The notes beneath the pieces were generated by a model that ran no database searches, was not told the origin of the DNA, and was given only the letters and a program-made list of their open reading frames with translations. From NCBI GenBank assembly GCA_929113105.1, contig OV816025.1:117140386-117204385 (forward strand): a stretch of DNA of 64,000 nucleotides. The letters are read 5' to 3'. The translations under genes were made by a program, and so were the position numbers. This DNA is from Agrypnus murinus (lineage: Eukaryota; Arthropoda; Insecta; Coleoptera; Elateridae). Positions 44,340 through 56,271 of this stretch are shown here, one piece after another. Within the stretch, counting starts at the first letter, position 1. Each line of letters begins with the position of its first letter.

Positions 44340-45730
44340 ATGAGTACAATTCTTGTTAGCTTGAGCATAACGCAACTCAAAAGAAACAAGTATATTCATA
44401 AATGATTATCTTATTTTTTTACTCAAAATGATTATAGATGAAAATGAAATGATTATTATATATTAAAACTTTAAAATAATAAGAAGAGCAGAATGTTTGA
44501 TCAATTTTCTCTTGGATTGAATGGACTACTTCCTTTCTTTGAACAAGTCAGTACATTAATTTGTTTCAATGAGTTCTTATGTTTGTTTTGAATGCAAAGT
44601 TTAATTATAGATCTTCATATAGAGTGTTACAAGCACTTACTTCAAGTTGATGTTGTACCCAAATTGATTCTTAAATCTTCTCAAAACAATAAACACTGTT
44701 TTTTGGTTTAAGAATATGCATACGTTCAATATGAATATTACGAAGTTTTATTAAATGAATATATTAACTATTCCTGCCAAGAAGAACATATTATCGTTTA
44801 CATAGAAGCTTACTATATAATCAAAATTGGACGCATGTATTTGAATTTAGTATACCTTTTTCTTCGTGTATGATGTTTAGACATAAACGCTAATGCTGGT
44901 TCTGATAGGATACCGCTAATTTTTCCTAAAAGGTGTTTTGATACGTTGGCAGTCCCTCTTTTAATTATATTTTGTAAATCAGTACGGTAAGGAAAACCTA
45001 AATGCCATATCTATAAAGATAAAAGAAATTATATTGCTGTGTTGTTACAACGGTAGCTCATTTATTGGTTTTGTGTTCATTAAGTTGCTTAATAAAAATT
45101 TGAGAAAACTTGGGTAAATGAAGATTAAGTTTTATAAATAGAGAAATTGTTAAAACGAATTTAGCTAGATAGGTAGTGCGGAAACATAGTGTAAGAATGC
45201 AGTAGGGGACAAACTAAATAAAGAAACAAGGAACACAAGTAATCTAGGAAAACAAAATAAAAGGGTGTCAAGAGATAATAAAAAAAGAGAATATTGACTT
45301 ATGAAAATTAGAGAGCATTTAATTTGAAAAATAGTTATTATAATGCAAAAACAAGAGTAAAAGAGAAAAGGTGGTTGTGGAAGAAGAGGAGTAAAAGCAG
45401 TTGTAAAAAGAAAGAAGAAAAAAATGTATTATTATTATAAGGGATGAACAGTCTGTAGATATTGGTAAATGGAATTGGAACTCGTACTAAAGTTTACAAA
45501 TTTCAAGTAGATATTTCTAAAGGAACACAACAGTTTTAAATAAGACATTTTTATATTCTAAAGTAATAAACTGTGAGTAAAAAAATCATATAATAGGAAT
45601 TGTTAATTGAATTTAATCCCACTTATTTACCCAGAGTTTAATGTTATTTTTTTGTGTTCGTGCTTGTTTAAGTGTTTTTATTGTTACAATAAATGAGTAG
45701 CTGTGGAGTTAAATTTGTATTTATTTATAA
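44340..45730. other. AT-rich stretch without a recognised gene
   Basis: No frame of note on either strand and no repeat that I could match elsewhere in the window. Confidence 0.5.
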
Positions 45731-45734
45731 AATG

Positions 45735-46107
45735 TAGTCTTCATTCCACATTTAGTTAAAAAGTTATAAAGGTGAGTTACATTACATGTATCGCACGAGT
45801 AACAAAAAGTATATACATTTTAAAAAACAATAATAATAATAATTAACATTTCAAATGGAACATTTTGAAATAAAATCAACAGTTCTCCAAAAACATATGC
45901 ATACTAACTCATAACCTACGCTCTATACTATTAAATATACGTTTCCAAATTGTATTAATCTTGAAATGTTAATTATTTTTATTGTTTTTTAAAATGTTTA
46001 TACTTCTTGTTATTCCTGTGATATTTTAATATTTGAAAATGGCTGTTTGCCGAAACATATAATGTAACTCATCTTTATATCTTTTTATGTAAATGTGGAA
46101 TGAAGGC
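45735..46107. repeat. Foldback repeat with ~135-bp arms
   Basis: TTCATTCCACATTTAGTTAA with GGTGAGTTACATTACATGT and ACATTTTAAAAAACAATAAT on the left are mirrored on the right by the complementary words ending TTTTATGTAAATGTGGAATG. The phrase TGTTTGCCGAAACATATAAT near 46050 resembles Penelope-like 3' spacers, so it could be two inverted Penelope-like ends. Confidence 0.55.
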
Positions 46108-46115
46108 TGTATATA

Positions 46116-47018
46116 CGAGGTAAGCGCCATAAATTCTCGGCCTGATATAGAAAAAATAAACTTGGTTTTTATTTTTCAATATAATCTCCCCGAATGTCAA
46201 TACATTTATTACAACGTGGAATTAATAATTCAATGCCTTTGTAAAACTAATCTAAAGTCTTTCCTTCAAAATGTTCAATTACATCTGCTTGCAACTCGTT
46301 CTCGTCCTTAAAACGACGTCCCCTAAGGTCTTTCTTTAAATTGGAAAATAAATAGTAGTTACTAGGAGCTATATCCTGACTGTACGGTGGATCATCCAAT
46401 GCTTCAAAGCCGCATTCGCGAATGGCAGCTTGTGAAATTGCGGCAGTATGAACGGGTGCATTGTCCTGTAATAATCGAACACCTCTTGTCAATTTTCCAC
46501 GACGTTTTTCACGAATATTGTTTCTCAATTTATGCAATAAAGACGCATACTATATACCGTTAACAGTTGTATTGCGTTCTTTAAAATCAATCAGTAAAAT
46601 GCCGTCACAATCCCAGAATATTGTTGCCATAACTTTCGTTGTCGATTGAACGACTTTCGCCTTTTTGGGCCGAGGTTCATCGGGTCGCCGATATTCATTT
46701 GGAAAACATGTTGACCACTTTTTTGCAGTGGAATATGAAGGAGATAAATCGCCATAAACGCCGTCCAAACGTTGTTTGATTTGATTAGACATGTGCCCTT
46801 CTTTTGTTAAAAATTTAATGACCGCGCGGTACTCAATTTTCGTTAGCTGCGACATTTTCATGCACTCGTCACGATGCTTGAGTGACTACTAAGATCTATT
46901 ACGCTTCTAGCCGTAATACATATAGTGTAGGCCTCTTATATGTTCAACTATGACGCAACCGAGTTTGAACATGTTGGCACCTGTAGAAGCCTGCCGCGCC
47001 GAGAATTTATGGCGCTTA
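46116..47018 (-). mobile_element. Mariner element, deleted and truncated
   Basis: The left end CGAGGTAAGCGCCATAAATT has an inverted partner at 46998-47018 (complement TTAAGCGCCATAAATTCTCG) that lacks the outermost bases. It carries a deleted mariner transposase on the minus strand and abuts a truncated MITE on its right and a foldback on its left. Confidence 0.7.
46247..46861 (-). pseudogene. Mariner transposase with core deletion and one nonsense codon
   Basis: From an ATG at 46855 (MSQLTKIEYRAVIKFLTKEG) the HTH region runs to KKWSTCFPN. It then jumps directly to RPDEPRPKKAKVVQSTTKVM, missing the linker and the first catalytic aspartate (the usual DETW block). VFWD/IFWDCDGILLIDF follows, then an in-frame TAG (GI-stop-YASLL). 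The second frame has LLQDNAPVHTAA (second D) and YSQDIAPSNYYLF, where the third aspartate is replaced by N. It is therefore dead three ways. Ends at 46247. Confidence 0.8.
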
Positions 47019-47025
47019 AATGACA

Positions 47026-47966
47026 ACATAGATTTTTAATAGTAGAATCCGATAGTGATTTTTCTTCCCTTTAGGATCATGCAAATAAATCATAAGGTTG
47101 CATAACAAAAATTCTGAGAAAAATCGAGCTGAACATTTAATGTTGACCGATATTATCCTTGTTTATTGTTTCCAGCCTTACTTTGTGGAACTCTATAATC
47201 ATGAAATAAATAAAGATTAGTAAAAGTTTCACAGTTTTATTAAAATATAGCCTGACAATATTGTTTCGACAGCTATTCTGTCATTATCAAAGGTAATATA
47301 ATTATAAACAAACACGTCGCTAAGGTAGATACAAAAATAGGTAACTAGATAAAATAATAATAATAATCAGAATTAAATATCTAATACTTCCAGTAACGGA
47401 GAATTACTGAGCTCAAGTTGTTCATTCATTAAAGGTACCCTGAGTTTGTGTTTGTATATCTCAAAGGCTTCTAAAATGTCTAATTTGCGTTTATTATTAC
47501 AAAACTGTAGGAATTTAATATTATTTTGAGGAGTCATTGTGTGATTTTGTTCTAAAAGGTTTTTGGCGTAATTAGATTTTTTTTTAATTACGCCAATCAC
47601 CTTTTATTGTCAGGTTATATTTTAATAACTGCGAAACTTTTACTAATCTTTATTTATTTCACGATATCCTATTTATTAGGAGATGATTCTAAATTATCAT
47701 ATTAAAATACTACCACATATACTCATAGATTAAATTTGCATGGTCATAAAGAGAAGAAAAATCACTATCGGATTCCACTATTATAAAGCTAGATTGTCAT
47801 TTAAATTTTTTGTGATGACGTCATAGCTTAGAAACAAATGAAAGTCGGAAGGTGAATCGCACATATTAATGTGTATCTTTAAAAAACAAAATCGATGTGT
47901 TTCAGCGTTTTTAAAAAACCCGTTGAAGTCGTTTTTTTTAATATTCCATACTTTAATCCCACACTG
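47026..47966. mobile_element. MITE copy b of the 35781 family, split by a Penelope-like insertion
   Basis: The left part (47026-47148: ACATAGATTTTTAATAGTAG.. to GAAAAATCGAGCTG) and right part (about 47735-47966, ending TTTAATCCCACACTG) match the MITE at 35781. The left outer ~150 bases are missing where the mariner lies. The Penelope-like segment sits at its centre. Confidence 0.7.
47149..47735 (-). pseudogene. Penelope-like element 3' end with inverted flanking repeats
   Basis: The minus-strand frame 47600-47373 reads YAKNLLEQNHTMTPQNNIKF, KRKLDILEAFEIYKHKL and SNSPLLEVLDI-stop, matching the end of the GIY-YIG region of Penelope-like proteins ('..FAKHLLE.NH...'). GATTAGTAAAAGTTTCACAG with TATAGCCTGACAAT (47212-47258) is inverted at 47609-47657. 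Penelope-like elements often carry such repeats ('pLTRs'). A diverged second copy is at 27965. Confidence 0.6.
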
Positions 47967-47969
47967 TAT

Positions 47970-49660
47970 ATTTATTAATGTAATCTATTGTTATTAAATA
48001 TTATGTATGTATTACTTACTATTCTTGTATACTTGTACAAATGTTAATGGGAATTCGTGCGTAATAAACTATTATTATTATTAAAATAACGTTTAAAAAG
48101 ATTAAGTGTAAGTTTTTACTAGTATAATGCTATATCAAAAATATCAAAATTAGAGTAATTCAACTAGCAACTAAGAACAATAAAATAGCAACTTATGCTG
48201 TCAAAAGTTCTTGGATTCTTGATCTAGTCTCAATAAAGAAAATTACATAATTTTAGAAGTTAGAAGACATCCTAGTAGCACGGATGCGCAAGATTATGCC
48301 AACGGTGATCAAAATTCTAAAGGAGAGCTGGTAGATAGGTTCGTCGGTGAAAGCTACTAAAAACAAAAGATTTGCTGCCTGGACGCCATTCTAGAAACCT
48401 AAAAAGAAAGGGAATTACCAAATACACACAAACACAACAAAAGTTAATACGATCATGTAAAAGGGTATAATAATTAATATTAAGTTTCTATAATGTAATA
48501 TATAAATGTAAATAATAAAAAGATAGTAACAAGAAATATACAAAATACAGTAAATAACAAACATTAGTCACCAAAGGCACTAATTATAGGTATATAAACA
48601 CCCTACTACAATATTTATATTAATAAGATAAATAACCACAATTAAGTATGAGAAATGAGCATAATATGTATAACAGCCAGTGTAATATTTTTACAAAATT
48701 TTCTGCAAACTAAATCAATCTAAAGCATTAATAAAAGTTTTGCCGCTGATGGTAAAGCAAATAATAACAAATTGCAAAATATAAATAAGAGCAACTTGCA
48801 GTGAACAGTTGTGTAGATACATAATGATAAAAATTGTTGGAAGCTGTAAGAGGTGGGTAGGAAAAAAAATATCAGGTACTTAAGTATATTTAAACTTAAA
48901 TCCTAACCTTATAAATCTTTACCATTAAACAAAGTAATATAAGAGTAAAAGTTCATAAAATAATAAACTCTAATAGTTTCAGGCAAAGCTTGCTCGATAG
49001 GGCGCCGTACCAGCAACATCAAAAAACTAATCAAAAAGTTTGATCACACAGAAGGTAAGTATCAAAGCTTAAACTATTAGGACAAGGACTAAGATATGAT
49101 AAACCGGAACACTTCTGCAATACTTACAATTTACAACACTCTCAATTCACCAAAGTTATTACATATTACTTTTACATCGTGAATTAAATAGCAGTACAGC
49201 AAAACTTCTGGCTGCGAAAAAGTGTTGCGGTGTCTTCAACGTTGGGGTAAGGTAATCAGAATTGAAATCCAAATAGCAGGATTGAATATAAGTTATTATT
49301 GTAGATCTTGTTTAAAACAAGGCAACCATTTCCATTATGAAATTATTAAGTTTCGGAAAGTAAGTCTCAATAATTAGACACATTAAACCTCATCAATAAA
49401 AGGTGTAATAAATGTGAGATATAAAAGAGGCCTAGAAAGTAAAAAAATATATCTCAATCAAAATCAAAAGTATCTAGAAAAATTCAAAAAATACCAAAAC
49501 TTATTAAATAGATGTTCTTGGGCCAAAGGTTCAGTAGAAAAGAGCTTGAAGATTTTAAAATGTCTGCTCATTTTACATAAACAGATAAAGATTTTCTCTT
49601 AAAACTAAGTTAGGAAAACCTTCCCACTAAAACATTAAGAAAGTAGAAATTCCTGACAAT
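47970..49660. other. Stretch without a recognised gene
   Basis: GTGCGTAATAAACTATTATTATTATT-like sequence, written here as GTGCGTAATAAAC plus a TTA run (48058-48080), could be a LINE 3' end. The 62-residue frame at 49414-49602 has no motif. Confidence 0.4.
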
Positions 49661-49663
49661 GCT

Positions 49664-51984
49664 CAGCTAGCACACTAACGTCATAATGTCGCCGTTTTTC
49701 GGCAGTAACGACGTCAAATGACGCATTAAAATGCGTTTTTTGACGTCGTTACTGGCGAAAAACGGCGAGATTATGACGCATTAAAATGACGTCAAATTGT
49801 CGTAAAACTGACAGCATTATGTCACAGCCCAAGGACGTCAATATAAGACGTCATTAAAACGTACTTCAATGACGCCATTAAAACGTCCTAGGACAGGAAC
49901 TAATTATAAATAAATAGTTGAATATTGGAAGTAATATTTATTATACAGGGTGGGATTAAAGTATGGAATATTAAAAATAAAAGCGAACTCAACCGGTTTT
50001 TTTAAAAACGCTAAAACACGTCGATTTTGTTTTTTAAAAATAAACATTAATATGTGCGATTCACCTTCCGACTTTCATTTGTTTCTAAGTGATGACGTCA
50101 TCATAAAAAAAATTTAAATGACAATATAGATTTTTAGTAGTGGAATCCGATAGTGATTTCTCTTCACTTTATGATCATGCAAATAAATCATAAGCTTGCA
50201 TAACAAAAATTCTGAGAAAAATCGAGCTGGACATTGTAAATGTTTGTTAGTTATGACGTCATCACAAAAAATTTAAATGGCAATACAGATATTTAGTAGT
50301 GAAATTCGATAGTGATTTCTCTTCCCTTTATGATCATGCAAATAAATCATAAGCTTGCATAACAAAAATTCTGAGAAAAATCGAGCTGGACATTGTAAAT
50401 GTTTGTTAGTTATGACGTCATCACAAAAAATTTAAATGGCAATACAGATATTTAGTAGTGAAATTCGATAGTGATTTCTCTTCCCTTTATGATCATGCAA
50501 ATAAATCATAAGCTTGCATAACAAAAATTCTGAGAAAAATCGAGCTGGACATTGTAAATGTTTGTTAGTTATGACGTCATCACAAAAAATTTAAATGGCA
50601 ATACAGATATTTAGTAGTGGAATCCGATAGTGATTTCTCTTCCCTTTATGATCATGCAAATAAATTGTAAGGTTGCATAACAAAAATTCTGAGAAAAATC
50701 GATCTGAACATCTAATGTTATTGATATTATGGTATCAATATATCTATATATCAGATCGATTTTTCTCAGAATTTTGGTTATGCAACCTTATGATTTATTT
50801 GCATGATCATAAAGGGAAGAGAAATCACTATCGGATTCCACTACTAAAAATCTATATTGTCATTTAAACTTTTTGTGATGACGTCATAACTAACAAACAT
50901 TTACAAAGTTCAGATCGATTTTTCTCAGAATTTTTGTTATGCAACCTTATGATTTATTTGCATGATCATAAAGGGAAGAGAAATCACTATCGGATTTCAC
51001 TATTAAAAATCTATATTGTCATTTAAATATTTTCGTGATGACGTCATAACTTAGAAAAAAATGGAAGTCGGAAGGTGAATCGCACATATTAATGTGTATT
51101 TTTAAAAAACAAAATCGACGTGTTTGAGCGTCTTTAAAAAAACCGGTTGAGTTCGCTTTTATTTTTAATATTCCATACTTTAATCCCACACTGTGTACTA
51201 TTATTTTCATAAATAATTATTTAACAAACGTAAACATTCAATAACAGCACATAAATCTCTTCTGTTAACTAAACATCTCATAATTATTAAACAAAAGTAA
51301 ACATTTAAAGTACTAAGTAAGTACTAAGAAACCATTGCATTAGTATTAATTTATTAACAATAGTAATCTCACAAAATCGTCGAACGGGTAAAATTGCATA
51401 GGTTATCTACTATTGCGATGGAACAAGTAATTATTAATAGTCACCCTTTGTGACAAACCACACAATTTTTATGCAGTAGTTGCACCTACACATACACTAT
51501 AAATGTAGATACGTCAACAACTTTAATAATAAGTAGAAACGTTACTAATTAAAGAACAAAACAAATACACAAAAGACGTTGTTGCTGTTTGTATTGAGGC
51601 ATGTGGTCACGTGCAGTTCAGTAAAAAAATAAAGTAAAATAGTGTTGTTAGATTTGTCTCTCGTACATCAGTGGACCTGGCAATATAAAAATAGTGAAAT
51701 TGACTATTGAAAACAGTAAAATAATGTATTCTATTTACAATCTGCAAATGTAAAAATAAAAAATATTTTATGAAATATATCACTTTTTGGCTACCAGATA
51801 GATCATAATTAATAATATTAGAAGTCTAAAAACGACCTTATTGTACGTCTAAAAGACGTCGTTTTGTAGACGTCTACGTACGTCCCATGACATGACGTCT
51901 TATGGACATCATTTATTAGTCATATGACGTCGCCGACCAATAATCACTTAAAAATAACGTCATTATAACGTCAGTGTGCTGACT
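49664..51984. mobile_element. TIR element with ACGTC-rich ends, hosting MITE copy c
   Basis: The left end CAGCTAGCACACTAACGTCA and the right end (complement CAGTCAGCACACTGACGTTA) are inverted. Subterminal regions (49680-49895 and 51835-51975) are full of GACGTC/ACGTCA words, including the hairpin GCCGTTTTTCGGCAGTAACG / CGTTACTGGCGAAAAACGGC. Between 49946 and 51193 sits MITE copy c. No transposase is visible. Superfamily not assigned. Confidence 0.6.
49946..51193. mobile_element. MITE copy c of the 35781 family, internally expanded
   Basis: Starts CAGGGTGGGATTAAAGTATG after TATA and ends TTTAATCCCACACTG. It is more than twice the length of copy a because ~160-bp units are tandemly repeated in its left arm: AATCGAGCTGGACATTGTAA occurs at about 50220, 50380 and 50538, each followed by TTAGTTATGACGTCATCACA. 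Neighbouring units are almost identical, so the expansion is recent. Confidence 0.8.
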
Positions 51985-51989
51985 GGATG

Positions 51990-54260
51990 TTTACATAAGA
52001 TAAAATTAGTAAAACTCAGGGAAAATATAAGAAAACATCCTTAATAAATAGAGAAACTCAATTAGTATTAAAGAACAGAGTAAATAAACTTGTTACTTGT
52101 TTGTACTTAAACCAATAAGAAATTTTTTCTTTTTCTTTTTTTCAGAAATTTGACTTCAAAGAATCAAAACAGTATAAAAAAATGGGGAACGTCACAATAT
52201 CATATTCATAACTGAAAAATTCCCAGCTATAAAATTTAACACAAAACGTAAAATTGATTAAACAATAACAGTTACCTGAAAATCCTTGGTAGAGCTTTTG
52301 ATATTTTTGCCTCAGTTAACGTTCAAAGGAGAGTCGACTATTGCAAATAAACCACCTATAATGAAATTTGATATAAAAGGACACCAAATCCAATTCGGGC
52401 CATTCGGCACACAACAAAAAAAAACCCTAAAAATTGCGCACAACTAGTGTAAGCATAACGTATACCAAGGTATATCTATCTTTCTACAAAGGCTTTTTCG
52501 ACTCTGCGTTCTTACAGGCGATTACATTCGTACATAAAGAAATAAACATGTCTCTGAATGCGGGTACTTAACGCGCTTAATGAAATGTTAAATCCTAATT
52601 TTTAAACGTAGAATGAATAGAGACTTTTGTACAATTCGTCCTTATATACTATCTTCTTTTTATTGTGTCCTCCTTTCAGGTATTCTTTATATAAAGAAAA
52701 ACACACCGATAGAGAACATCCTTTATAATTCTTTTGCCTATTGTGTATAGTTTCCTCTAGTCTATTTTGTTGAAATTTGCTGGACTAATCTGATCTTCTG
52801 CAGTATATAATTTTTTTTAAATGCAAAATTTGGTATTGCTTACTATTCGATAGGTTAAAGCAGGAACGTATTGAGGCTAGTTTTTGGTTGTTTAAGAGAT
52901 CACTGCAACGATATTAATATTCAATTGAAAACCGGTGTAAGATGAAGAGATACCGAATGTTAATTACATTTTCAACTTTGCTCGTGTGGACGCACGACAT
53001 GTGACAACTTGATAATAACATAAAGCTTCATAAAGAAAAGTAATTATTACAACCAGATAAGATTATGCTAAGATAATCTTGAATACGCGCCAATTGGCAG
53101 TTTATACCCATATCCACATTTAAGCATGTACACATGCGTTAAATTTTCAACAAACATTCATTTTCACCTGTTGTCTCTTATCCAATCAAATTAAAATGTA
53201 GAATATTAATGTGTTGTCTTGTTAAATGGTATTTCAGTTGCTACAATAAAAACAATTTCAGCATCCTTTTAAACATACTTAACTGAAACAATTTTTCGAA
53301 TCAACAGACGGAAAATAATCTAACCGTCTGCGTTACCTCTCCAAAAATAGTTTTAATTCCCAGCAAACACACTCGTAGACATAAAATAAGATTAAATATT
53401 TCCAAATCGGTAAACACTTTGCCAAAATGGAAAACAATCAAGAAAACTACCGACAAAAAGGTCTTCTATTTGTTAACCTTATTTCACTTCAGTACTTTAG
53501 CAATGCATCTAACTAAACATTTCTAGGTCAATGTTGAAAACTTTTGCCTCAACTTAATAAATTTAAAGAAACGATAGATAGCTATCTCAGACAAAGAAAG
53601 GATATTTCAATTTTCTGTTTCTATCTTCCTCTTTAGTATATATTTTTAAACGTCCTAAATTGCCCGGCATAACCCTCGAACTATTTTAAGGGTGTAAGTT
53701 GCATGTTCTAATAGATAATCCCCAGGCTTTAATTTTTAAGACCTTTTCGGTCAGAGCCGGATTTAAGGTGGTTTTAGAGATTGAAATAATAGATATTTAT
53801 ATTATGTGAAATTATCTTGTTAAAGAGATAGACAACAAGCTACCTGAATTACGTGATCGTTTTTATATTTTGTTTTTTTTTCCTGTTGTATCTAAAGTTA
53901 TTTTAAGATAACTAGAAGAACGACATTTTCGTTTTTATTGGTTATTCGAGGAGCGCATTATCGATTCCAGTATTTCGTTTTTATTATTATTATTAAAATA
54001 CAAGACAGATTTTATTGTGGTAGATTCTGCTTTTCCTCGTGAGAACAAAATTATTAGAATTTTGTATCCTTTAATTACAGATTAACTAAATAATCAACAA
54101 CCGTTTAGATTTTAACTGTTTCCTAAAGCAAGAAGAATGATTTCAAAAGGAATTCTACCAGTGCTGTTAAAACTACTTTCAGTTTTGAACCTAGGTACAG
54201 GTATACATACAATTACATTCAAAATTATATACGGAGTTACAAGTACAGGTACAAATTTAA
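51990..54260. other. AT-rich stretch without a recognised gene
   Basis: No frame above 60 residues and no repeat I could match elsewhere in the window, apart from a few GTACAGGTACA-like words near 54195-54250. Confidence 0.5.
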
Positions 54261-54265
54261 AAATG

Positions 54266-55270
54266 TACCTATTGTCCGTCTCACGTTAGGACTACAGCGA
54301 AGGAAAGATAGCCAATGTATTTCTTATAAGTTTGTGCTTCGTTGTTGCCACCTATTTCACTGTATGAATCTATAGAAATGTGGATTAAGATTCCAGAAGT
54401 TCTAAACCTTTGAAAACAGTAACCGAAAAAGTGTAATTGCAACCATACAAAAGGAGAATTTAAAAGAAACTCTTATTAACATGTATTTGTTATTTTATTA
54501 AACATTACTTGGAATTGTTACATCGTACATGTATCTAAATATTCGATATTTTATTACTTATACTTTTTTGTTTAATTCTTTCGTCTTCAAATTCTTTCAA
54601 AATAAAAATAACGGCTGGTTAGCTTCTGTATGATCGAATGCAAAGGATTTTAGTAAACAATAAACCCTTCTGGTTTTTTTTACTTTTACTTCGTGAGACT
54701 ACATAATACAGTTTGTACTTACTGAAATTATAGTATAACGTTTTTTTGTCGCCACTATTATTTGTCACCGAACGCATATAAGCAAATTTCTTAATACAGA
54801 AATAATTATTTGGTTTCAAATTTTTATAGCTTGTGCGTTTATAGATCTTCGCTTAGTTGTTTGGGTTTTATCGTTTGTAATTATTGTTAACATTGTCCTG
54901 TTGTTTGTTGTAACTATTCGTATTGTAGTATTACATAACGCACATAGTACGTTATACATAAGTATGGCGGATATTGTTAAAAACAGAATGGGTTGTGTAC
55001 TAAAGGTTGGTGAAAAACAGATTTCGATAGTTCCAGACTTTATACGCGCACTATATGAACAGCAAGTTTTGAAATTTTGTTTTACTACAGCTGTCAGAAG
55101 AAGTGACTACCTGCAATATACCTTGCTCGAACAATAGGGATTATAAAAGCTTATGCAGTTACAATCACAATATTTAGAAAGTATTTTTAAAAGTTGCTTG
55201 CAGGATGTTTGGCAACCCCGTTGTCCAAGGAACACACACTGTAGTCCCAACGTGAGACGACCAATAGATA
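54266..55270. mobile_element. Element with inverted ends TCTCACGTTRGGACTACAG
   Basis: CTATTGTCCGTCTCACGTTA with GGACTACAGCG at 54269-54299 is inverted at 55237-55268 (complement CTATTGGTCGTCTCACGTTG, GGACTACAGTG). The span is about 1 kb. The internal frame 54901-55137 (78 residues) is unrecognised. No target duplication is clear. Probably a non-autonomous DNA transposon. Confidence 0.55.
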
Positions 55271-55274
55271 CAGC

Positions 55275-56260
55275 TACAAGGTTTTTTAAAATGTACCTAA
55301 TAGTTACTTTACAGATATACTCGAAATTACACTCTGATGCAAAAAAGTAATATAATATATAACAACCATCTTTATATAATATACATATTACATATTACAT
55401 ATAGAAGAATTAAAAAAAACACAGACCAAAGATGATTTGTAAAAAAAGATGACATGGAAAACAATTTCTTACCTTATAAAAATTTTTAATGCTCCGGCTT
55501 TCCAAAAGTATCGTAGTGAGTAACAATTCCACTACATTGAGACTCACTCAGTTTGGTTCACTGATGTCGAATATTCTCATTTAAATAAAAGCTGGTTGCT
55601 AACAAATAAGATTACACAAATGACAAAATAGGGTAAACCGTTCAATGAATGGACACTTAAGGAAAAAGTTGACTATATTTAAATTTTGCTAGATTATTGC
55701 TCGTAAGCTACACTTATTATTGAAATAAAATTTAAAATACATACATTGTCCAACAAAAACTTCTGTACACAAATGAAATTGAAAAAATCATATTTAGTTT
55801 CAAAAAATATATTTTTTTTATAAAATATGCAAAAAGTCCAGTTAACGAACACTTAGTCTAATGAATGAACACGCAAAGAACAGTAAATGGACACAATATC
55901 ATCTTTATTTATTTAAAGATGTTACGTGATAAAATTAAAAAAAATAACATAATATAAAAAATAATTTATTTGCCAAACTATTTGTAGGTATTGCCAACAA
56001 GAATAATCTTTACAAATAAATCACAAACTACAAAAACAGCACAGTTTTTCCAGGTAGGAACCTAAAATTTGCGTTGTAACGCAATTGTAAACGTTGTAAT
56101 TGTAAACTTTTAACCCTAAACCTAAATATAGAAGACGGACATTTCAGGTAATACAAATATACCTCTATTTTTCTCATTGGGTTTTAGCTTAATTTTTTAG
56201 ATAACTTTATCAAGTTTCTACCAAATCTTATCCTAAGGTTTTCGTCATCTCCAATTTTGA
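55275..56260. other. AT-rich stretch with recurring AATGGACAC words
   Basis: TCAATGAATGGACACTT (55642) and CAGTAAATGGACACAA (55886) resemble AGTAAATGGACACC, AGTGAATGGACACT and similar at 60395-60620, on the far side of the elements between. No coding region. Confidence 0.4.
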
Positions 56261-56271
56261 CCTGACTACCA

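Noticed and set aside
54901..55137. 78-residue frame as a captured gene
   Set aside because: Lies within the TIR element at 54266-55270, but nothing in it is recognisable and the composition matches the surroundings.
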